Assembly: GCA_026985785.1 (NCBI GenBank)
Contig: JALSPT010000057.1
Coordinates: forward strand, 1-15,186
DNA: 15,186 nt
From: Anaerolineales bacterium
GTDB taxonomy: Bacteria > Chloroflexota > Anaerolineae > Anaerolineales > DRMV01
Direction: 5' to 3'
The position numbers and the translations under genes are program-made. The notes beneath the pieces were generated by a model that saw only the letters and a program-made list of their open reading frames with translations, made no database searches and was not told where the DNA came from. This document shows positions 7,299 to 12,724 of the stretch, piece after piece. The number at the start of each line of letters is the position of its first letter. Within the stretch, counting starts at the first letter, position 1.

Positions 7299-8096
7299 TC
7301 AACACGTGCCCTGATAAGCGCCGCCATCCACCGTAAGCGCTACGCCGGTGACGTACGACGCGGCCTCGGAAAGCAGAAACACGGCCACGCGAGCAAACTC
7401 TTCCGGCTCGGCCATGCGCCCCAGGGGGATGGCCGCGGCTTGTTTTTGCATTTCGGTGTTCACATCCGTGCCGTGTTGGCGGGCGCGGGCTTCCATCAAC
7501 TCGTAAACGCGCTCGGTTTTCGTCCATCCTGGCAAGATGCTGTTGAAGCGAATGTGATCGCTGGCCAATTCCAGAGCCAGCGTTTTGGTCAGGTTGACGG
7601 TGGCGGCGCGAATGCTGTTGGAGAGCACCAGGTTGGGGATGGGCTGCTTGACCGAATACGAGGTCACGGTGAGGATGCTGGGGGCTTTGGATTGGCGAAG
7701 GAAGGGCAGGGCTGCCCGGATGAGGCGCACATGGGCCAGCAGGAGGGCATCGATGGCTTTTTGCCAGGCTTTGTCATCCAGTTCCTCGAACGCGCTGGCT
7801 GGCGGCCCCCCACTGTTGGTGATGAGGAGGTCCAACCCCTTCAGGGCTGTGTGGGCTTTCTGCACGAGTTCGCCGGGGATGGCGGGGTCGAGCAAATCGC
7901 CCGTCAGCGGCACGACGGAGACATTGGTGTCGGCGGTTTCCCGAATGCGTTCGGCGGCGTCTTGCAGCCGCTCGAAATCGCGTCCGTTGATGGCCACCGA
8001 GCAGCCCTCCGCGGCCAGCACTTTGGCGATGGCAAACCCCAGCCCTTTGCTGGAGCCAGCGATGAAGGCTTTTTTCCCTTTCAAACCCAAATCCAT
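7299..8096 (-). CDS. SDR-fold oxidoreductase-like protein lacking the YxxxK catalytic pair
   Basis: A 265-residue Rossmann-fold short-chain dehydrogenase/reductase homologue. The nucleotide-binding turn is GSSKGLG (residues 14-20) and the fourth strand has NSGGPP (94-99). The usual YxxxK is replaced: aligning on the conserved AATVNLTKTLALE, Tyr becomes Ser159 and Lys becomes Arg163. This agrees with the described BKR-like SDR subgroup (cd05344, from memory) that lacks perfect NAD and catalytic motifs. The C terminus has ILPGWTKTERV and YVTGVALTVDGGAYQG, so the fold is complete. AAGGAGG lies nine bases before the ATG at 8096 and overlaps the stop of the methyltransferase gene, so the two are one operon. 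Activity as a normal ketoreductase is doubtful; binding or an altered reaction is possible. Confidence 0.9.
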   Translation of the reverse strand: MDLGLKGKKAFIAGSSKGLGFAIAKVLAAEGCSVAINGRDFERLQDAAERIRETADTNVSVVPLTGDLLDPAIPGELVQKAHTALKGLDLLITNSGGPPASAFEELDDKAWQKAIDALLLAHVRLIRAALPFLRQSKAPSILTVTSYSVKQPIPNLVLSNSIRAATVNLTKTLALELASDHIRFNSILPGWTKTERVYELMEARARQHGTDVNTEMQKQAAAIPLGRMAEPEEFARVAVFLLSEAASYVTGVALTVDGGAYQGTC

Positions 8097-8100
8097 ATCG

Positions 8101-8793
8101 TCAACCTCCTTCGATGTTTTGCGGTTTGCGAAAACGGACAGTATAATTCCATGGCTTGCCTTCTACCGCCTCAACGATGAAGCCGGCTTGTTCGCCAAGG
8201 CGCATTGTGGTATGGGGCAAAGCGTAGTCGGGGTCGATGACGAACTCGCTCACGGCCAGCACCCCACCCTGCTTGAGCACCCGATAGACTTCGCTGAGGG
8301 CTTGCTCGCGTCGCGGTACCTCTTGCAGCACCGAAATTAGACAACAGGCGTTTACACTTTCGGATGGCAGAGGGAGTGCTTGAGCCGCGCCCACACTCGT
8401 ATGGATGATCTTCTGCCAGCGGTGATTTTGGGGTTGCTGTAGTTTGCGCTGCAAGCTTTTCAACATTTTCGGTTGTAAGTCCAGCGCCACGACTTCGCCT
8501 TTTTCGCCCACTTGTTTGGCCATGGCCAGGGTAAAAGCCCCGCTACCGCACCCCAGATCTAACACCCGCATCCCTTTTTTGATGCCACATCGGCGTACCA
8601 TGTCTTCTTCTGGTTGCAGGCGACGGCGGAAAGCACTGTCGAGAAGGCGCCCCAACGGGGCGGGGGCGGGCACTTGCATTCGCCGCCGCAATGTTTTGGA
8701 AAGCAGGCGCGCCAGTGTTTGGTGAAGGACGATGAGAGCCAGTAGGCCAGCGGCGAGCGTCTTCAGGCGGCGGAAAAGTGAACGGGTAGACAT
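8101..8793 (-). CDS. Membrane-anchored class I SAM-dependent methyltransferase
   Basis: A 230-residue protein with a basic N terminus, a hydrophobic stretch (about residues 12-31) that probably anchors it to the membrane, then a second basic patch KTLRRR and a Methyltransf_11/UbiE-like catalytic domain. SAM motif I is VLDLGCGSG (Asp79 to Gly85), the acidic strand-2 end is VVALDLQP, and post-motif sequences include VYRVLKQGGVLAVSEF. The acceptor is unknown; a lipid or quinone-like substrate would suit a membrane anchor, as inference. The ATG at 8793 is used because it follows the preceding stop by two bases; the frame stays open upstream to 9261, but that part is the shadow of the small gene. 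It lies between the small membrane-associated protein and the SDR-like gene in a three-gene operon. Confidence 0.87.
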   Translation of the reverse strand: MSTRSLFRRLKTLAAGLLALIVLHQTLARLLSKTLRRRMQVPAPAPLGRLLDSAFRRRLQPEEDMVRRCGIKKGMRVLDLGCGSGAFTLAMAKQVGEKGEVVALDLQPKMLKSLQRKLQQPQNHRWQKIIHTSVGAAQALPLPSESVNACCLISVLQEVPRREQALSEVYRVLKQGGVLAVSEFVIDPDYALPHTTMRLGEQAGFIVEAVEGKPWNYTVRFRKPQNIEGG

Positions 8794-8795
8794 GG

Positions 8796-9089
8796 TCAGG
8801 CATCCAGGTCGGCGATCAAATCGGTCAGGTCGCGCTCGCGCAGCAGACGGCGTTTCCACAGATTGATGGTGGGGACGACGTACGGCAGCAGCCGCAAGGA
8901 ATACACTGGCGGCAAAATGGGGATGCCAAACATGTCGCCAAAGAGGATGAGGGCGAAGAGGTTTTCCAGGTCGGCGCGCTGGCGGCGGAAGTAGCGTTCG
9001 GTTTCGTAGAACATCATGCCGTAGAGGAAGCCGCCGACCCAGTGCTTGATGCTTTCCCAGCGGCGTTGCCATGCGGCGTGTTTTGACAT
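8796..9089 (-). CDS. Small hydrophobic protein, paralogue of the ArsA-operon small protein
   Basis: A 97-residue protein of no family that I recognise. The N-terminal third is basic and aromatic (HAAWQRRWESIKHW); then a hydrophobic stretch LFALILFGDMFGIPILPP, a proline-spaced second hydrophobic segment (LRLLPYVVPTINLW) and a basic end WKRRLLRERDLTD. Residues 51-90 match residues 50-89 of the protein at 12618-12340 in 32 of 40 positions with no gap, so the two are clear paralogues. Two short hydrophobic parts broken by Pro suggest a membrane-associated hairpin rather than a clean transmembrane helix. The start ATG has only a weak AAAGGG SD. The stop is two bases before the methyltransferase ATG. 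Function unknown; a role with Get3-like ATPases is inferred from the paralogue. Confidence 0.83.
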   Translation of the reverse strand: MSKHAAWQRRWESIKHWVGGFLYGMMFYETERYFRRQRADLENLFALILFGDMFGIPILPPVYSLRLLPYVVPTINLWKRRLLRERDLTDLIADLDA

Positions 9090-9111
9090 TTGCGACCCTT
9101 TGCGTTAAACT
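9083..9111 (+). promoter_or_regulatory. Consensus sigma-70 promoter of the gene at 9148
   Basis: TTGACA (9083-9088), a 17-base spacer and TAAACT (9106-9111) form a near-consensus promoter 37 bases before the GTG start. The -35 box overlaps the first three codons of the divergent small gene (ATG at 9089-9087), so RNA polymerase here would affect both transcription units. Confidence 0.75.
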
Positions 9112-9147
9112 GGCGATACTAACCCAATTGTAACCGAGGAGCAAGCG

Positions 9148-9795
9148 GTGAATGCAGGTCAGATTACTGTCATTGCGTTGAGTATCGTCTTGGCGGTATG
9201 GTACCTGGGGGGGATGATTGCCAACCGCAAGCGGGGTATTGCGACTTATTATTGGCTGCACGAGGGGCTGCAGGCCGTCGTGGGGGAGGTGAGCGAGGGG
9301 CGCTGGATTGGCTCAGCCGCGGGAGGCGCCCGTTTGGTTGTGGGCCAGGCCAATGCGCCCTTTCGCCGGGTGGAAGTGGTCTTTTTGTTGGAAGCGCGCG
9401 AGATTTTGCCGTGGTGGTTGTTCAACCGCTTGCGTGGCAAGCAGGACGAGATGATTTTCAAGGCTTCGCTGCGGGCGTTGCCGGTGGCCTTCGATGCCGC
9501 ACCGGCGGAGAGCGCGACGTTGCGTCAGATGAAGGCCGAGGGCAAGTCGCGGCGTGAGGAGGGCCCCTTGGGGTTGGTGTTTTTGTTGCGCGGCAAGACC
9601 ACGATGACCGACCTCGCGCCCTGGCAGGAATTTTTGAGGAGATACGGTGCGGCGGTGCGCTCGTTGTCGGTTTCTCGGCGGCAACCGCATGTGGTGATGC
9701 GGGTGGCCTTGCCACCGCTCCAGGCTCAGGGCGAGCCCGCAGCGGCCTTTTTCGCGGCGCTTGCCGAGGCGTGCCGCGCTTCTATCAAGGATTAG
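9148..9795 (+). CDS. Membrane-anchored protein of unknown function
   Basis: A 215-residue protein with one N-terminal membrane segment (about residues 5-24, ITVIALSIVLAVWYLGGMIA) followed by NRKRG and a soluble domain, so the basic side suggests a cytoplasmic C-terminal domain. The domain has alternating strands and helices, a KASLRALPVAFD segment and a late RQPHVVMRVALPPL strand; I know no family for it. The start is GTG at 9148 with GAGGAG (9136-9141) six bases upstream and a consensus promoter in front. It stands alone on the plus strand between minus-strand genes. Its stop TAG overlaps the TAA of the converging gene by two bases, and I see no terminator between them. Confidence 0.78.
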   Translation: MNAGQITVIALSIVLAVWYLGGMIANRKRGIATYYWLHEGLQAVVGEVSEGRWIGSAAGGARLVVGQANAPFRRVEVVFLLEAREILPWWLFNRLRGKQDEMIFKASLRALPVAFDAAPAESATLRQMKAEGKSRREEGPLGLVFLLRGKTTMTDLAPWQEFLRRYGAAVRSLSVSRRQPHVVMRVALPPLQAQGEPAAAFFAALAEACRASIKD

Positions 9796-10286
9796 TGGCA
9801 ACGTAGGTGTTCCAGTGAAGCGCGAATTTGCTCGAAGCCTTGTCGCGGGCACCAGCCGCTGAATTCCAGCGAGAGGTGCCGTTCGGTTTGGGGGCAGTAC
9901 CATGTTACGGTCATGAAAGTGACGTCATGGCGCTTCCAGGGCAGGCCGCGCCTGCGAGTATGCCAGGTAAGGTATGCGGTATGCCCGGCGATGGTAAGGG
10001 TTTCGGCAGGATCGGAGGGGGGCGTTTTTCCCTTCGGGCTGATCCTGACGTGCAGTTCCAAAGCCCATCCGTGAGTTTTGTGATAGAGGACGTACCAGGC
10101 TTGCCCCGCGGCCATCCAGGGGGCGCCGCCGCGTACGTGGCGGGCGCTCATATCAGGCGGTGCTAAGCCGCGGTCGATATCCCATGTTTCGGGGAGCAGT
10201 AACCGCATCAGGCGGGCTTCGCCTAACAGCAGGTTGCTGACGCTGATATCGTGGATGACGAGGTTGGTGGGGGAAAATGCGTCCAT
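9792..10286 (-). CDS. Hypothetical protein downstream of the ArsA pair
   Basis: A 164-residue soluble protein not matched to any family I know. Visible features are LLLPETWDIDRGLAPPDM, two tryptophan-rich parts, AGHTAYLTWHTRRRGLPWKRHD, and a His/Cys part TWYCPQTERHLSLEFSGWCP near the end; two Cys and several His could bind metal, but no canonical motif is present. The ATG at 10286 is the best start but has no SD, and the ArsA terminator ends only about 10 bases upstream. The next in-frame ATG is at 10208 (138 residues). A TTG start at 10361 would run through the terminator stem and is unlikely. Same direction as the ArsA operon, so low-level read-through may supply its transcript. Confidence 0.65.
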   Translation of the reverse strand: MDAFSPTNLVIHDISVSNLLLGEARLMRLLLPETWDIDRGLAPPDMSARHVRGGAPWMAAGQAWYVLYHKTHGWALELHVRISPKGKTPPSDPAETLTIAGHTAYLTWHTRRRGLPWKRHDVTFMTVTWYCPQTERHLSLEFSGWCPRQGFEQIRASLEHLRCH

Positions 10287-10296
10287 GATCAGGGAG

Positions 10297-10332
10297 CAAA
10301 AGAAGCCCCGCGGCGCGCCCGCGCCGCAGGGC
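10297..10332 (-). terminator. Intrinsic terminator of the ArsA-pair operon
   Basis: Read on the minus strand, GCCCTGCGGCGC, a GGGC loop and GCGCCGCGGGGC make a 12-bp stem in which the single non-Watson-Crick position is a U-G wobble, followed directly by TTCTTTTG. On the plus strand the same position is a C-A mismatch and there is no T tract, which fixes the orientation. It begins 21 bases after the second ATPase gene's stop. Confidence 0.85.
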
Positions 10333-10353
10333 TGAGGAGGGGAAGGTTGACCG

Positions 10354-11340
10354 TCACGCAAACAAGAGGGTTGCCGTGCGTTTCAACATCGGCACGCCGC
10401 GCACTTCGGTTTCGAACAACGGCAAGACGGCACGTACCATTGTGCCAAAGAGTTTGTCGATTTCTTCCATGTATTCGGCTTGCATTTTGACCCGGTTTTT
10501 GACGAACTCGTCGGCCTGTTCGCTGACCTGGTTGGGATCAATGCGCATGTTGACAATTACCCCGCCGATGGGGATGCCGAATTCCTCGAACCAGTTGATG
10601 AAGCGGCGAATCACCGCGATGGGCAGTGCCTCGGGCAGGGTGACGAAGAAGAAGGCCGTCTTTTCGGGGTCGGTGAGCAACACTTTGGCGCGTTCCATGC
10701 GGTCGCGGAAGTTGATCAGGTATTCCATCAGTGGGTCTTTTTCTTCTTTTTTACGCGAGAACGAAAGTTGCAGTTTCAGTTGTTGCGCCTCTTTGCGGCT
10801 CTGCATCATCTTGTTGACCCACAGCGAATACACCGACGACATGCCGAGCAGGCGGCGGGCATTGGCGGTGGGGGCGGTGTCGAACACATAGAGGTCGTAT
10901 TCGTCCTTGAACATGATTTCGATCATGTTCTCGAACATGGCCGATTCTTCGAAGGCTGGATTCATGGTGGCCGATTCCACAAATTCGTCAGCCCGCCCTT
11001 TGATTTCGGCGTATTTCAAGAACCACTCGATCTTTTCTTTGATTTCCTGTTTGGAGCGTTCGATGGTTTCTCGGGTGTCGATTTCGTGCGCCCAGAGGTT
11101 GGGCACGCCTTCGACAGGCGTCGCTTTGCCGAACACGTCCTGCCCCAACATGCCGGAAAGGCTATGGACGGGGTTCGTCGACGCCAGGAGCACCCGTTTG
11201 CCCCGCTGAGCGAAGGCTACCGCCGCCGCGCCGGCCAGCACGGTTTTTCCCACGCCGCCTTTGCCGCCAAAGAAGACATACTTCAAATTTGGCTTGCTGT
11301 CCACGAATTCGCGCATCGAGAGAGCGGTTTGGGCGTTCAT
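10354..11340 (-). CDS. ArsA/Get3-like P-loop ATPase, second of pair (switch I Asp replaced by Asn)
   Basis: A 328-residue SIMIBI-class ATPase of the ArsA/Get3 family, which in known members forms dimers and couples ATP to delivery of a cargo. The deviant P-loop is GGKGGVGKT (residues 25-33). Switch I reads STNPVHSLSGML, with Asn56 at the position of the catalytic Asp of ArsA/Get3 (STDPAHSL). Switch II keeps DTAPT (154-158), but the following Gly-His is Ala-Asn. A Met/Lys/Gln-rich helical part (SLWVNKMMQSRKEAQQLK) lies where Get3 has its client-binding helices. There is no cysteine, hence no CxxC zinc site and no arsenite triad. The ATG overlaps the preceding stop as ATGA, so it should be co-translated in near-equal amount with its partner. 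The arsenic label often given to this family is not supported here. Confidence 0.92.
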   Translation of the reverse strand: MNAQTALSMREFVDSKPNLKYVFFGGKGGVGKTVLAGAAAVAFAQRGKRVLLASTNPVHSLSGMLGQDVFGKATPVEGVPNLWAHEIDTRETIERSKQEIKEKIEWFLKYAEIKGRADEFVESATMNPAFEESAMFENMIEIMFKDEYDLYVFDTAPTANARRLLGMSSVYSLWVNKMMQSRKEAQQLKLQLSFSRKKEEKDPLMEYLINFRDRMERAKVLLTDPEKTAFFFVTLPEALPIAVIRRFINWFEEFGIPIGGVIVNMRIDPNQVSEQADEFVKNRVKMQAEYMEEIDKLFGTMVRAVLPLFETEVRGVPMLKRTATLLFA

Positions 11341-12326
11341 TCCAGCGCCTCCTCTCCGAACATGATCTGCGCCATGCGCTCGATCATCTCCAATCCGGTG
11401 ATGTCGCGCTCCATTTCTTGCACTCGCGCCAGCACTTCGTCGCCGAAGAGGTTGTCGATCTCTTGCAGGTATTTCTGCTGCATCTCGTACCGGTTGCGCA
11501 GATAGGCGGGCGCGTGCTCCGAAAGCGCTACCTCTGGTGGGATGACCCGGTTGACGATGTAGCCGCTTAGCGGCACGTCGTACTTGGCGAACAATTTGGC
11601 CGCTTTTTGGGTGTCGATGAGCACCATCTCTTCCGGTACCAGCACGAAGAAGAACGCTGTTTTTTCGCGGTCGGTCAGGATGCTGGAAGAGGTCGAGATG
11701 CGATAACGGATGTCTTGCAATTCTTCCAGGATTTTGTCTTCTTGCAGTTCCTTCTTGCGGCTGACGCGAGCGGCCATCTGTTCGTATTCCCGCATTTCTT
11801 CGCGCAGTTTGGTGATTTTGCTGATCCATTGGTCGTACACGCTGGCCATGCTCAGGTAGTAGAGGGCGTGGCCTAATGGCACCAGGTCGTAGATGTAATA
11901 GTCAAATTCGCCGGCGACCACGATGTCCACCACCTGGTCAAAGATCGCCGATTCCTCCATGGCTGGTTCGGCAGAGGCGGCCTGGATGTACGACTCGATT
12001 TCGTCCGGAATTTCCTCGAAGCCGTACATGTCGCGAATTTTTTGGCGGATTTCTTCTTGGTATTCTCGGATGTGCTGGTCGGCGTCGATCTCTTGGGCGT
12101 AAAGGTTGGGCATGATTTCCACCGCGCCTTTGCCGAAGATGTCGCGCTGGAAAATGTCGGATAGGGAAGCCTGGGGGTCAACGGAGAAGACCAGGACACG
12201 TTTGCCCTGTTTGGCCAGCCAATAGCCCGTGGCGGCGGAAAAAGTGGTTTTCCCCAACCCGCCTTTGCCGCCGAACATGATGTAGCGCCGTTCGGGATGT
12301 TCGCGGAAAACTTTTGCCAGGGACAT
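11337..12326 (-). CDS. ArsA/Get3-like P-loop ATPase, first of pair (altered switch II)
   Basis: A 329-residue ArsA/Get3-family ATPase, almost the same length as its partner. The P-loop is GGKGGLGKTT (residues 19-28) and switch I SVDPQASLSDIF retains Asp50. Switch II is changed: the family DTAPTGH reads DLVPLGH (Asp147 to His153), keeping Asp and Gly-His but losing Thr-Ala and Thr. The helical middle (MREYEQMAARVSRKKELQ) corresponds to the client-binding region of Get3. No cysteine is present. GAGGTG sits five bases before the ATG; the gene follows the small protein by 13 bases and overlaps the second ATPase by four. The strong pairing, shared length and complementary motif losses suggest an obligate heterodimer. 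Actinobacteria have a comparable pair (Rv3679/Rv3680 in Mycobacterium tuberculosis), from memory. Confidence 0.92.
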   Translation of the reverse strand: MSLAKVFREHPERRYIMFGGKGGLGKTTFSAATGYWLAKQGKRVLVFSVDPQASLSDIFQRDIFGKGAVEIMPNLYAQEIDADQHIREYQEEIRQKIRDMYGFEEIPDEIESYIQAASAEPAMEESAIFDQVVDIVVAGEFDYYIYDLVPLGHALYYLSMASVYDQWISKITKLREEMREYEQMAARVSRKKELQEDKILEELQDIRYRISTSSSILTDREKTAFFFVLVPEEMVLIDTQKAAKLFAKYDVPLSGYIVNRVIPPEVALSEHAPAYLRNRYEMQQKYLQEIDNLFGDEVLARVQEMERDITGLEMIERMAQIMFGEEALE

Positions 12327-12339
12327 GAGGCACCTCGTT

Positions 12340-12618
12340 TCAGGCTAAAGCATCGGTCAGGTCGCGTTCGCGCAACATGCGGCGTTTCCACGTGCTGATT
12401 TGGGGAACCACATACGGCAGCAACCGCAGCGAGTAATACGGCGGCAGAATAGGCACACCCAGCAGGTCGCCCATGGTGATGAGGATGAAAAGGTGCTCCA
12501 TGCTGCCGCGGGTTTTGAGGGCCTGGCGTGCCATATCGTGCGACGCCATGCCGTAAATCACATCCTGGATGCTGTGTAACATTTTGGTCAGGAAGCTGCG
12601 TTTTTCTTTCTCGGTCAT
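12340..12618 (-). CDS. Small hydrophobic protein leading the ArsA-pair operon
   Basis: A 92-residue protein with no family that I recognise. After a polar N terminus (MTEKEKRSFLTKM) it has a hydrophobic stretch at about residues 43-58 (LFILITMGDLLGVPIL), a Pro-Pro-Tyr-Tyr turn, a second short hydrophobic part (LRLLPYVVPQI) and a basic tail WKRRMLRERDLTDALA. It shares 32 of 40 residues over its conserved block with the protein at 9089-8796. GGAGGTGA directly precedes the ATG, so it should be well expressed. As first gene of an operon with two Get3-like ATPases, 13 bases upstream of the first, it may be their membrane contact, a cofactor or a client; this is inference from context only. Confidence 0.86.
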   Translation of the reverse strand: MTEKEKRSFLTKMLHSIQDVIYGMASHDMARQALKTRGSMEHLFILITMGDLLGVPILPPYYSLRLLPYVVPQISTWKRRMLRERDLTDALA

Positions 12619-12677
12619 CCTTCACCTCCAAAAACAATCTCCCGCCCGTTCTCTCGCCAGGCGGATGGGCTGCGGCA

Positions 12678-12704
12678 GGGAGCAGCCAGTACCTGGCTGC
12701 TCCC
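12678..12704. repeat. Perfect inverted repeat between cstA and the ArsA operon
   Basis: GGGAGCAGCCAG (12678-12689), a TAC loop and CTGGCTGCTCCC (12693-12704) form a perfect 12-bp stem 21 bases after the cstA stop. No T tract follows on either strand, so it is not a standard intrinsic terminator; it could stabilise the cstA 3' end, slow polymerase or bind a protein. Confidence 0.85.
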
Positions 12705-12724
12705 CATGGGGTGTTGCGGTTGTG

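Noticed and set aside
8141..8146. Plus-strand TATAAT-like hexamer
   Set aside because: It lies within the methyltransferase gene's 3' part, with no plus-strand gene after it and no -35.
10354..12618. Arsenic resistance operon (ArsA label)
   Set aside because: Neither ATPase has a cysteine, and no arsB, arsD, arsR or arsC lies nearby; the genes are only members of the ArsA/Get3 fold.
12630..12664. Possible attenuator before the small ArsA-operon gene (CCGCC with GGCGG and a nearby T run on the minus strand)
   Set aside because: Only a five-base stem with a 13-base loop, and the T run is displaced by several bases and merges with the SD.
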